Part shown: piece by piece, positions 1 through 7,966 of the stretch | How the letters are laid out: every line of letters starts with the position of its first letter | Numbering within the stretch: the first letter of the stretch is position 1 | Position numbers and translations under genes: made by a program | Origin: Oleidesulfovibrio alaskensis DSM 16109 | GTDB lineage: Bacteria; Desulfobacterota; Desulfovibrionia; Desulfovibrionales; Desulfovibrionaceae | Direction: 5' to 3' | Length of the DNA: 64,000 nt | NCBI RefSeq assembly: GCF_000482745.1 | Contig: NZ_KI519495.1 | Span: forward strand, 1-64,000 | The notes under the pieces: model-generated | Databases searched by the model: none | The model's input: only the letters and a program-made list of their open reading frames with translations | Told to the model about the DNA's origin: nothing

Positions 1-90
1 AACGGGAACGGGAACGGGAACGGGAACGGGAACGGGAACGGGAACGGGAACGGGAACGGGAACGGGAACGGGAACGGGAACGGGAACGGG
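1..90. repeat. AACGGG hexanucleotide tandem repeat, 15 perfect copies
   Basis: Fifteen identical AACGGG units run from the first base of the window, so the array may continue upstream. It abuts a hairpin at 91-116. The top strand has a GGG run every six bases, which fits the sequence pattern for a G-quadruplex. No gene is visible inside it. A six-base unit does not shift a reading frame when it changes length, so it would alter spacing or structure instead. Confidence 0.97.
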
Positions 91-116
91 AACGGCCCGC
101 CTTGCGGCGGGCCGTT
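91..116 (-). terminator. Hairpin downstream of the chemoreceptor gene
   Basis: An 11-bp perfect stem (91-101 with 106-116) encloses a TTGC loop just past the chemoreceptor stop codon. On the minus strand it is followed by CCCGTT repeats and not by a T run. It is therefore a likely but non-canonical terminator. Confidence 0.6.
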
Positions 117-142
117 TGTTCAGCAGTTACTCTCAGAAAGCG

Positions 143-1936
143 TTATTTTCTGCTGTTCAGCTCATCAATCAGTTCTTCAAGCCGGGCAGCAAGCTCGGCC
201 AGACGTGCCACTGCGCCTGCGGCCTGATCCATGCCTTCCGCCGTATCCGTAGCCACAGCACTTATTTCATCCACGGCTCTGTTAATTTCTTCACTGGTCG
301 CGGACTGCTGCTCCGCAGCTGTGGCGATGGAACGCACCTGATCGGACGTATGCTCTGCCAGCCGCACTATTTCCTTCAGTGCGGCACCGGCTTCGCGCGC
401 TTTGCCTGTGGCTTCATCAGCGGCACCGGCTGCGTTTTCCACATGCTCCACATTATCATGTGCACTTTTCTGAATAGTCCCTATGGCATCACCAACTTCT
501 TTGGTGGCATGCATGGTCTTTTCGGCAAGCTTGCGCACCTCATCGGCCACCACGGCAAAACCGCGACCGGCATCGCCCGCTCTGGCCGCCTCAATGGCTG
601 CATTAAGGGCCAGCAGGTTTGTCTGGTCGGCAATATCGCTGATAACGTCCATAATTCTGCTGATGTCTTCCGTCTGTTTGCCCAGACCGGCCATTTCGCC
701 GCGCAATGTCTGCGCCCGGCTGTTCACACGGGCGATGGACGCTACCACCTGCTCCACCACATTCTCGCCTGCCGCCGCCTTATGGCGGGTTTCGTCAGCA
801 GTGGCGGCGGACTCTGCAGAATTACGCGCCACTTCCAGCACCGTGGCATTCATTTCCTCCATGGCCACAGCCGTCTCCTGCGAGCGGGCAGACTGAATTC
901 CGGCACCGGATGCAACCTCGTCCACCTGCGCCGAAAGCGCCTGCGCAGCCAGCGACACCTGCTCGGCTATCTCTTTGGCCTCCGAAGCAATACGGGCCAT
1001 GCTTTCCAGCAGGGCAGACACCTTCGCCTCCTGCTCTTTGGCTTCGCCCATGGCCGCTTCAGCCCGCTGTGTCTGTTGCGCTGCCTCTTCGGTGCGCGCA
1101 GCAGATTCGGCCATTTTATCACGCAGATCGCCCACCATGGATGCAATGGAATCACGCAGCAGGGCAAGTTCCGCCTCGTATTTACCCTCGGGGCGGGCCT
1201 TCAGATCGCCACCGGCCACCGCACCTGCATACGCGCGCAGACGCTCCAGAGGCGAAAGCAGACTGCGCCCCAGAAAATACCGGGCAAGCAGCCCCAGCAC
1301 CAGCAGGACGCCGACGGTGGTAATTCCTACCCCGATGGCCGCGCTGCGCACGCGGGCATGCACGCCTTCCAGCGAACTGATCACCTGAAACGCCCCGTGG
1401 ATGCTGCCGACCTTCCAGCCTTCACGCACGCCTCCGGTAGGATCTTTGGATCCTTTGGGATCGCCGTGGCAGAACATGCAGTCCTGCGTCAGCCTGACGG
1501 GTCTGAAATAACGTATGGCATCGGCTTCTCGCACAACATACTCATCAAGCTGTTCTTTTTTAAGCTTGGCAAGAACTTCCAGCTCAAGAGGCGTGGGCGT
1601 GTTTGCCGGATTTCTGGGGCTTACCTTGGGTACGCGGAATTCATAGCCGGCTTTTTCGGCATTTTCCGCTGCGGCGCGCATGGCAGTAACAACCGGAACA
1701 GCCGATACGACCTTGTCAGGCGGCAATTCAGCCAGCGGACGAACCACGCCGGTCTCCAGCTTTTCTGCCATCTGGTGGCGTGTGGCTTCTGCCATCAGCA
1801 CTATGCTGCGGCTTTTTTCCAGTATGGCTTCCTCGGCACCGTGCCGGATATCCCTTACCCAGCTGACAGCCATCAGCAATGCAACAACCAGAGGGCCCAG
1901 CAGCGCAACAGCCAGCACTTTCCACTTTATGCTCAT
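143..1936 (-). CDS. Methyl-accepting chemotaxis protein with periplasmic heme-binding (DUF3365/Tll0287-like) sensor
   Basis: This is an inner-membrane chemoreceptor of about 597 residues. TM1 is near residues 7-27. A periplasmic domain follows and carries a c-type heme site CMFCH at 153-157, in the setting typical of DUF3365/Tll0287-like sensors. TM2 is near 198-222, then a HAMP linker and a long cytoplasmic MCP domain. That domain contains the conserved hairpin tip (NLLALNAAIEAARAG) that contacts CheA and CheW. I chose the ATG at 1936 because AGGGGAAGA precedes it; an upstream in-frame start adds 17 residues but has no better ribosome site. The covalent heme suggests redox, oxygen or NO sensing, which is inference. 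The gene stands alone, ending at the hairpin beside the hexanucleotide repeat. Confidence 0.93.
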   Translation of the reverse strand: MSIKWKVLAVALLGPLVVALLMAVSWVRDIRHGAEEAILEKSRSIVLMAEATRHQMAEKLETGVVRPLAELPPDKVVSAVPVVTAMRAAAENAEKAGYEFRVPKVSPRNPANTPTPLELEVLAKLKKEQLDEYVVREADAIRYFRPVRLTQDCMFCHGDPKGSKDPTGGVREGWKVGSIHGAFQVISSLEGVHARVRSAAIGVGITTVGVLLVLGLLARYFLGRSLLSPLERLRAYAGAVAGGDLKARPEGKYEAELALLRDSIASMVGDLRDKMAESAARTEEAAQQTQRAEAAMGEAKEQEAKVSALLESMARIASEAKEIAEQVSLAAQALSAQVDEVASGAGIQSARSQETAVAMEEMNATVLEVARNSAESAATADETRHKAAAGENVVEQVVASIARVNSRAQTLRGEMAGLGKQTEDISRIMDVISDIADQTNLLALNAAIEAARAGDAGRGFAVVADEVRKLAEKTMHATKEVGDAIGTIQKSAHDNVEHVENAAGAADEATGKAREAGAALKEIVRLAEHTSDQVRSIATAAEQQSATSEEINRAVDEISAVATDTAEGMDQAAGAVARLAELAARLEELIDELNSRK

Positions 1937-2091
1937 GTTCTTCCCCTGATGAAATCGAATAAAATACGGCCATGCGGCAAAGCTCACTTTATTCTATCGG
2001 CAGGACAAGGGAAAGCATAACCTCAGAACAAGTTTACCGCCGATGATAATAAAAAAGGGCACACATGGTGCCCTGTCTGCAGTAAAGCCGA

Positions 2092-2484
2092 TTATTTCTG
2101 TGTTCTGCGTTCCCACAGCTTCATGTCTTTCATTTTTTTACGGCGCTCACGTTGCAGCGACTTGCATACAAGGGGAGTTCCTTTTTTATAACCACATTTC
2201 GCTCTGTACTCGTCCGGCGTCAGACCATGCGTTGCAAGGTGTTTTTTTGTCAGAATCTTGAACGATTTGCCGCACTCGACGCAAGTGATTGTCTTTTCCT
2301 TGATGGCTTTTTTGGCGTCAACGGCATCAACAGCGGCGTCTTCGGCTGTGACGGAGCACTCACTGATGTTCTTGATGCCTTCTGCCAGCGTTTTTACCAT
2401 GGTAGTTATCTCTTCTTCTGTCATGGTGCGTACACTGGCCTGAGCCTTAACTATTTCCAGAGCTTCTTTAAGATATGCTTCCAT
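2092..2484 (-). CDS. Ros/MucR-family zinc-finger transcriptional regulator (copy 1)
   Basis: This 130-residue cytoplasmic DNA-binding protein belongs to the Ros/MucR family. The C-terminal half has the prokaryotic C2H2-like finger: CVEC, then HLATH, followed by a GLTPDEYR segment and a very basic tail (RERRKKMKDMK). The start at 2484 is set by AGGAG seven bases upstream. Family members in alphaproteobacteria act as repressors or H-NS-like silencers; the targets here are unknown. A close paralog sits at 44216-44608. The two share the N-terminal AYLKEALEIVKAQASVRTMT-type segment and the finger, and differ mainly in the acidic linker. Confidence 0.9.
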   Translation of the reverse strand: MEAYLKEALEIVKAQASVRTMTEEEITTMVKTLAEGIKNISECSVTAEDAAVDAVDAKKAIKEKTITCVECGKSFKILTKKHLATHGLTPDEYRAKCGYKKGTPLVCKSLQRERRKKMKDMKLWERRTQK

Positions 2485-2938
2485 TACATCGCTCCTGTAG
2501 TAGAAAAAAATTGCAAGTTCCGTATCACACGCGCATACCGGTGTTGGTGTAGGATATTCATACAACAACGGTCAATACTGAAAACATCGGCAACAACTGT
2601 CTTTTGTCCGGAAATCCGGCACCCGGCCGAAAATGCTGCATGGCGGTCGCCTGTTCTCACTGCATTCACATTTTATATCTTCTTTCGTTCTGATACATTG
2701 CGCATATACGCAAGACAGATACATAAAAACAGGCTTCCGCATCATGTTATGCCGGTAACACATCTGCCCTGTGACGGAACCGGACGTGATGCGCATATGC
2801 GGTGCCTGCCCGTATGCCGGACGGACTCCCTGCACACCGATACTCTATGCATCCGGCGCTGTTCCGGTTATGCTGCACAGGTACAGTCAGCGGCTGAACG
2901 CGCCGGACACACCCAAAATACCGTGAGGTCGAACCATC
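2485..2938. other. Intergenic region, no clear gene
   Basis: This 454-bp stretch between the divergent mucR copy and the small gene before cbiA should hold both promoters. I saw no convincing -35/-10 pair and no cobalamin riboswitch. The short frames here lack ribosome sites. Confidence 0.5.
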
Positions 2939-3181
2939 ATGAAATACATCCTCTTTGAAGATTTTTCCGGCATGCCGGTTCCTTTCATTTTTCCCGACAG
3001 AGTCGACCATGCCGACATGCGCGAACAGATGCCCTATACTCTCGTGCTGGCAGCAGGGTATGTCCACATGAGGCAAGGACAGTTCTACTGCCACGGCGGA
3101 GCACCGGAACTGGAAGCAACCGCACGCACGGAAGACGCGGCAATCATCCGCGACTTTTTTCTGCGTGACGAAGCGGAGTAA
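2939..3181 (+). CDS. Small hypothetical protein upstream of cbiA
   Basis: This is an 80-residue acidic protein with no signal peptide, membrane segment or motif I recognise. GAGG lies about 11 bases before the ATG, so initiation support is modest. It ends 11 bases before cbiA on the same strand and is probably cotranscribed with the cobalamin genes. That position hints at a link to corrin synthesis, but nothing in the sequence shows one. Confidence 0.6.
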   Translation: MKYILFEDFSGMPVPFIFPDRVDHADMREQMPYTLVLAAGYVHMRQGQFYCHGGAPELEATARTEDAAIIRDFFLRDEAE

Positions 3182-3192
3182 CGCACGGTTTC

Positions 3193-4713
3193 ATGCATCC
3201 GCTCATCACCATTGCCGGAACCCACAGCGGGTGCGGCAAAACAACAGTCAGTCTGGCACTTATGGCTGCCTTGCGCCGCGCCGGATTTGCCGTGCAGCCG
3301 TTCAAGGCAGGGCCGGACTTTATTGATACGGGGCACCACGGCACCGTAACCGGACGGCAGGGCCAGAATATTGACGGCTGGATAATGGGCCGTCAGGCGT
3401 GCTGTGAACTGGTATCACGCGCCATGAGCAATCCCGCGGGGCATCCTGCGGACATCGGTGTCATTGAAGGCGTTATGGGCCTTTTTGACGGCGCGTCCGG
3501 CTCGTGCGACAGCGGCTCCACCGCGCAGCTGGCCTCATGGCTGCAAGCCCCCGTGGTGCTTGTTGCGGATGCACGCTCCATGGCCCGTTCCGCCGCGGCG
3601 CTGGTGTCCGGTTATGTCCGGTTTGACCCGCATCTGCCGTTTGCAGGCGTTATCTTCAACAGGGTGGGCAGCAGCAACCACCGCAGTCTCATTGCCGAAG
3701 CCATGCGCACGGCATGTCCGGACATTCCCGTGCTGGGCTTTCTGCCACGCGATGAATCGCTGGAAATACCGGCCCGCCATCTGGGACTGAACACCGCGGC
3801 GGAATCTCCGCTGACAGCCGGAGTGCAGGACAGGCTTGCCCGCTGGTTCACGGCCGGAGTCAGTCTGGACAGCATTCTGACAGCAGCGCGTCGGGCAGCA
3901 GCGTCTCGGGCAGCAACGCGTCAGACCGCAGAATGTCAGGCAGCAGAACGTGCCGGACAATGTGTTACGCGGCAGTCCGGTTCAGCACCCGACGGCATTG
4001 TACAGTCCCGCAGCACTGCACAAGCGCCTGTCCGCATCGGCGTTTCAGCCGATGAAGCATTCTGCTTTGTCTATGCTGAAAACCTGCGGTTGCTCCAATC
4101 AGCCGGTGCCGAACTGGTCTTTTTTTCACCGCTGCATGATGCGCACCTGCCTGCTGGCCTGCATGGGGTGTATCTGACTGGAGGCTATCCGGAACTTCAC
4201 GCGGACAGACTGTATGAAAACACCCTGATGCGTACCGCTGTATATGATTTTTCTCTCGCCGGAGGCATAGTGTATGCCGAGTGCGGCGGCTTCATGTATC
4301 TGATGCAGCAGCTGTACGACCAGCAGGGAGCATCGTGGCCCATGTGCGGCTGCCTGCCTTTTTCATGCGCCATGGGCACACGCTTCAGGGCGCTGGGCTA
4401 CCGGCAGGTACGCACCACTGCGGACTCGCCTCTCGGCGCGGCAGGCACAGTCCTGCGCGGGCACGAATTTCATTACTCGCACCTGTGCGCGCCGCCCGCC
4501 GGAGACGATACAATGAATATTACCAACATCTATGACGCCACAGACCGCAACGGCACGCCCCTGAACAGAGGTACCGGCGACGCCCCCGCAGCGGCAGGCC
4601 ACCTGCAGCGCAACACTCTGGGGTCTTACGTGCACCTGCACTTTGCATCCTGCCCCGACGCGGCCCGCGCTTTTGTCGGCGCATGCCGCCGTTCATCCGT
4701 AACCACGCCCTGA
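3193..4713 (+). CDS. cbiA: Cobyrinic acid a,c-diamide synthase
   Basis: The enzyme amidates carboxylates a and c of cobyrinate (or hydrogenobyrinate) using glutamine and ATP in cobalamin synthesis. Residues 9-18 form the P-loop GTHSGCGKTT of the dethiobiotin-synthetase-like half. The C-terminal half is a class I glutamine amidotransferase with the expected YLTGGYPE and AECGGFMYL segments; the nucleophile is Cys364. At 506 residues it is longer than usual. The extra length includes a linker near residues 232-275 encoded by imperfect 15-bp repeats (3886-3960). cbiC follows 33 bases later, so the two form an operon. The ribosome site is weak. Confidence 0.93.
   Translation: MHPLITIAGTHSGCGKTTVSLALMAALRRAGFAVQPFKAGPDFIDTGHHGTVTGRQGQNIDGWIMGRQACCELVSRAMSNPAGHPADIGVIEGVMGLFDGASGSCDSGSTAQLASWLQAPVVLVADARSMARSAAALVSGYVRFDPHLPFAGVIFNRVGSSNHRSLIAEAMRTACPDIPVLGFLPRDESLEIPARHLGLNTAAESPLTAGVQDRLARWFTAGVSLDSILTAARRAAASRAATRQTAECQAAERAGQCVTRQSGSAPDGIVQSRSTAQAPVRIGVSADEAFCFVYAENLRLLQSAGAELVFFSPLHDAHLPAGLHGVYLTGGYPELHADRLYENTLMRTAVYDFSLAGGIVYAECGGFMYLMQQLYDQQGASWPMCGCLPFSCAMGTRFRALGYRQVRTTADSPLGAAGTVLRGHEFHYSHLCAPPAGDDTMNITNIYDATDRNGTPLNRGTGDAPAAAGHLQRNTLGSYVHLHFASCPDAARAFVGACRRSSVTTP
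3886..3960 (+). repeat. Imperfect 15-bp tandem repeat inside cbiA
   Basis: Five consecutive 15-base units (3886, 3901, 3916, 3931 and 3946) share a GGGCAGCA-like core. They encode alternating Ala/Arg/Gln/Glu residues between the two catalytic domains. The unit is a multiple of three, so copy-number change would keep the frame. Confidence 0.75.
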
Positions 4714-4746
4714 CAGCGCAACATCCGCAGTGCCGGAGGAAAATAT

Positions 4747-5409
4747 ATGGATACCCCCGTTCTTCAGCAATGCTTCGCACCTCAGGCCATCGAGGCGCGC
4801 TCCTTTGCCATTATCGATTCGGAAGTGCCCGAGCCGCGCCCCTTCTGCGGTGCCCACTGGCACATAGCGCGCAGACTGGTGCATACCACCGCCGATTTTG
4901 ACCTGCTGAACCACATACGGTTTCATCCGCAGGCAGTGGAGGCGGGTATACGCGCCCTGCAAAACGGCTGCACCATATTCACAGACACGGAGATGGCCCG
5001 CTCCGGCATACCCCTGCGCCGCATGACACCGCTGGGCTGCACGGTAACGTGTCTGCTGAACCGCCCCGATGTGGTACACGCGGCGCAGCGCGACAACACA
5101 ACCCGCGCCCATGCCGCCATGAACGCCGCCAGCAGCGAACTGGCAGGAGCCATAGTGGCCATAGGCAACGCACCCACGGCGCTCATCCGGCTGGCCGGAC
5201 ACCTGGAACAGGGCTGCCCTGCGCCCGCACTGGTCATCGCCATGCCCGTGGGCTTTGTAAACGCGGCGGAATCCAAGGCGCTGTTCATACAGCAAAACCG
5301 TGTACCATGGATTACCATAGAGGGCAGAAAAGGCGGGTCTGCACTGGCGGCAGCCACCGTGAACGCACTGGCCGTGATGGCGCTGGAATCTTCACCCGCC
5401 GCCCCGTGA
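4747..5409 (+). CDS. cbiC: Precorrin-8X (cobalt-precorrin-8) methylmutase
   Basis: The enzyme moves a methyl group from C-11 to C-12 of precorrin-8 to give (cobalt-)hydrogenobyrinate or cobyrinate, the substrate of the neighbouring CbiA. The 220-residue length is normal for CbiC/CobH. Family landmarks are the RRLVHTTAD segment with the catalytic His, the FTDTEMARSGI segment and the GNAPTAL segment. GGAGGA six bases before the ATG fixes the start. The gene order cbiA-cbiC places two consecutive corrin-ring steps together. Confidence 0.93.
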   Translation: MDTPVLQQCFAPQAIEARSFAIIDSEVPEPRPFCGAHWHIARRLVHTTADFDLLNHIRFHPQAVEAGIRALQNGCTIFTDTEMARSGIPLRRMTPLGCTVTCLLNRPDVVHAAQRDNTTRAHAAMNAASSELAGAIVAIGNAPTALIRLAGHLEQGCPAPALVIAMPVGFVNAAESKALFIQQNRVPWITIEGRKGGSALAAATVNALAVMALESSPAAP

Positions 5410-5587
5410 TACCGCACTGCGTGCGCCTTGCGCATCTATGCCGCGGTTGCTATGATAGCAGATTATGTGCGCCGCACGAACATTGTCTGTTCACACTGCC
5501 GCAGTGCACCCACGCGCCCCGAGGCGCTTTTCATACGCCCCTGTACACTGCATGCACTGTGTCGGCGGCACCAGAGAAGGAAGTTAT

Positions 5588-7177
5588 ATGACGGATGAAA
5601 CCAACCGGAATTCCGGTTTTGGAGACGAGCTGCAGAACGACCCCGCAGCACGCATGGCCAGCGAACTGACCGGCGTGGACGAGCCGGAGAACGCGCTGCC
5701 CGCTCTGACTTTTGAAGAAGTACCCGACACCATCAGGCAGGCCGCCGCACGCGCCGGCTGGCAGAGCCTGATGCCCGTGCAGCTGCACACCATGCCCTAT
5801 TTTCTCCAGCGCCGCGATCTTATGGTTCAGTCGCGCACGGGCAGCGGCAAAACCGGTGCCTACCTGCTGCCGTTGATTGACCGCATCGACCCGCACAAAA
5901 ACGAATGTCAGGCTCTGGTGCTGGTGCCCACCCGCGAACTGGCCCTGCAGGTCGTGCATGAAGCCGAAGTGCTGTATCAGGAGCTGGGCATAAACATTGC
6001 CGCCGTGTACGGCGGTGTGGGCTACGGCAAACAGACCGACGCCCTCAAGGCCGGAGCCCAGCTGGTGGTGGGCACTCCCGGTCGTGTGCTGGACCACCTT
6101 CTGCGCCGCACGCTCACGCTGGACGCGCTGCGTGTGCTCCTGTTCGACGAAGCGGACCGCATGCTTTCCATCGGTTTCTACCCCGATATGAAAGAAGTGC
6201 AGCGGTACCTGCCGCGCAGACGCATCAGCACCTATCTTTTTTCCGCCACATATCCGCCGCATGTTGTCCGGCTTGCCGGGGAATTTCTGCACGATCCTCA
6301 GATGCTCAGCCTCAGTCATTCTCAGGTGCACATCACGCAGACCCCGCACGTTTTTTACGAATGCAAGCCCATGGAAAAAGACCGTGTGCTTGTACGCATC
6401 ATTGAAATAGAAAATCCCGCGTCGGCCATCATCTTCTGCAACACCAAGTCCAACGTGCACTATGTGACGGCCGTGCTGCAGGGCTTCGGATACAATGCCG
6501 ACGAACTGTCTGCCGATCTTTCGCAAGCCAAACGGGAACAGGTGCTCAAAAAACTGCGCAACGGGCAGGTGCGTTTTCTGGTAGCCACCGATGTGGCGGC
6601 CCGCGGCATTGACATTCCCGATCTTTCACATGTGGTGCTGTACGAACCGCCGGAAGACCACGAATCGTACATCCACCGCGCAGGACGCACCGGACGTGCC
6701 GGAGCCAGCGGCGAAGTGATATCGCTGGTGGACATCATGCAGAAGCTGGAACTGGGCCGCATAGCCAAGCATTACCAGATAGACATGCAGATGCGCCCCA
6801 CCCCCACGGATGAAGACGTGGCAAAAGTGGCCACCGAGCGCATGACCGCCATGCTGGAAGCCAAGCTGCGCTCGCGCTCGCCGCTGCAGCGCGAAAGAAT
6901 GCAGCGTTTCATGCCCATGGTACGCCAGATGGCCGAAGACGAAGAACAGATGAAGCTTGTGGCCATGCTTATTGACGAGCTGTATCAGGATTCGCTGCAT
7001 GCCGCTCCTCCCGCGCCTTCGGCGGAAGAACACAGGCAGCGCCCCGCAGCGCGGCCCGCGCCGCGCACCGCTCCGGCACCACGGCCCCAACAGGCGGCAG
7101 CCGGTAATGAACAGCAGGACAGCGATCCGCGGCCCAAAAGACGCAGAAGACGCAGGAAGCCCGCCAGCTCTGAATAA
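5588..7177 (+). CDS. DEAD-box ATP-dependent RNA helicase
   Basis: This 529-residue RNA helicase has all core motifs in order: a Q-motif region (MPVQLHTM), motif I SRTGSGKT, motif Ia PTRELALQ, motif II DEAD, motif III SAT and motif VI HRAGRTGRAG. Likely roles are RNA unwinding in ribosome assembly or mRNA turnover. The C-terminal tail is Pro/Ala-rich and ends in a run of Arg and Lys, a typical RNA-binding extension. The ATG at 5588 follows AGAAGGAAG; a longer in-frame reading from 5465 lacks a ribosome site. It is followed 12 bases later by an unknown gene, probably in the same transcript, ending at the 7696-7733 terminator. Confidence 0.94.
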   Translation: MTDETNRNSGFGDELQNDPAARMASELTGVDEPENALPALTFEEVPDTIRQAAARAGWQSLMPVQLHTMPYFLQRRDLMVQSRTGSGKTGAYLLPLIDRIDPHKNECQALVLVPTRELALQVVHEAEVLYQELGINIAAVYGGVGYGKQTDALKAGAQLVVGTPGRVLDHLLRRTLTLDALRVLLFDEADRMLSIGFYPDMKEVQRYLPRRRISTYLFSATYPPHVVRLAGEFLHDPQMLSLSHSQVHITQTPHVFYECKPMEKDRVLVRIIEIENPASAIIFCNTKSNVHYVTAVLQGFGYNADELSADLSQAKREQVLKKLRNGQVRFLVATDVAARGIDIPDLSHVVLYEPPEDHESYIHRAGRTGRAGASGEVISLVDIMQKLELGRIAKHYQIDMQMRPTPTDEDVAKVATERMTAMLEAKLRSRSPLQRERMQRFMPMVRQMAEDEEQMKLVAMLIDELYQDSLHAAPPAPSAEEHRQRPAARPAPRTAPAPRPQQAAAGNEQQDSDPRPKRRRRRRKPASSE

Positions 7178-7189
7178 AACGACTACGCC

Positions 7190-7672
7190 ATGACCCAAGA
7201 ACTTCACAGGCCGGCACCCGTCGCCTATTCCAGTGACGAGGTGATCCGCAACTTTACCGCTGTGCTCGGTTCGTATTCCTTTATACAGGAAATGCGGACC
7301 CTGCGCGTGGGCAGACTGCAGTTCCGCCGCCGAAAAAAAGTGCTGCGCGAATTCACAGCGCTGTTTATCGCGCTGTGGAATCTTGCGCTGCACAAGTCCT
7401 TTCCCGACGATGCAGAGCTGATCTTTGACGAATTCATCAGCAGGCTTGCCAACCATTGCAGCCAGTCCAGCAAAAACACAAAGCTGCTCTGGCAGCAGAT
7501 ACAGGTGTACCAGACGCTGCTCGAAGCAAGAAAAGACAGTGACTTCACCGAGATTGCCGCTTTTATCACCGGTCAGCTGGAAACAGACAGCACCGAACAG
7601 CTGCGGACAAAACACCGCCTTGCGCTGCTGATCCGAGGCGCCTACAGCATCATCTTCGACAGGCTGATCTGA
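7190..7672 (+). CDS. Conserved-looking hypothetical protein cotranscribed with the DEAD-box helicase
   Basis: This 160-residue soluble protein is rich in predicted helix and has no recognised motif. A basic patch (QFRRRKKVLREF) lies near residues 44-55, and there is no signal peptide or membrane segment. It starts 12 bases after the helicase stop, and a strong terminator follows its own stop, so the two form a unit. A role in RNA metabolism is suggested only by that arrangement. Confidence 0.75.
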   Translation: MTQELHRPAPVAYSSDEVIRNFTAVLGSYSFIQEMRTLRVGRLQFRRRKKVLREFTALFIALWNLALHKSFPDDAELIFDEFISRLANHCSQSSKNTKLLWQQIQVYQTLLEARKDSDFTEIAAFITGQLETDSTEQLRTKHRLALLIRGAYSIIFDRLI

Positions 7673-7695
7673 CAGGCACCCGCATCTGAAAATGC

Positions 7696-7733
7696 ACAGG
7701 CCGGAAGGGATACTACTTCCGGCCTGTTTTTTT
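7696..7733 (+). terminator. Rho-independent terminator of the helicase unit
   Basis: A 12-bp perfect stem (7696-7707 with 7716-7727) is followed by a seven-base T run. Confidence 0.93.
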
Positions 7734-7906
7734 CACCCGCAGTCACACATCCGCTGCGGCGCCCGCCATGTCATACTCCCAAAAGCCCCGCCGGTGACTG
7801 CCGGTTTTGCAGCCCCGGAATGCTGCATTACCGCAGAACGCGCGGTGCAACATCTCATCCGCTTCCGCGCACCGGCACACGGCAACAGCCAGCCGGAGCA
7901 ACAACA

Positions 7907-7942
7907 TAAAAAAAGCGTGCGGAACATGTGTTCCGCACGCTT
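7907..7942 (-). terminator. Rho-independent terminator of the FadL-like gene
   Basis: A 14-bp perfect stem (7913-7926 with 7929-7942) is followed, on the minus strand, by a T run at 7914-7908. It lies 25 bases past the porin stop. Confidence 0.92.
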
Positions 7943-7966
7943 GAAGCCGTATGCAGCCGGTGCCGT

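Noticed and set aside
116..2020. 634-codon open frame on the plus strand
   Set aside because: It is antisense to the chemoreceptor, is rich in Cys, His and Gly in no domain pattern, and reflects the codon bias of the opposite strand.
2750..3192. Cobalamin riboswitch upstream of the cbiA operon
   Set aside because: No B12-box-like or CCCCGCAACTGT-like segment was found in the leader.
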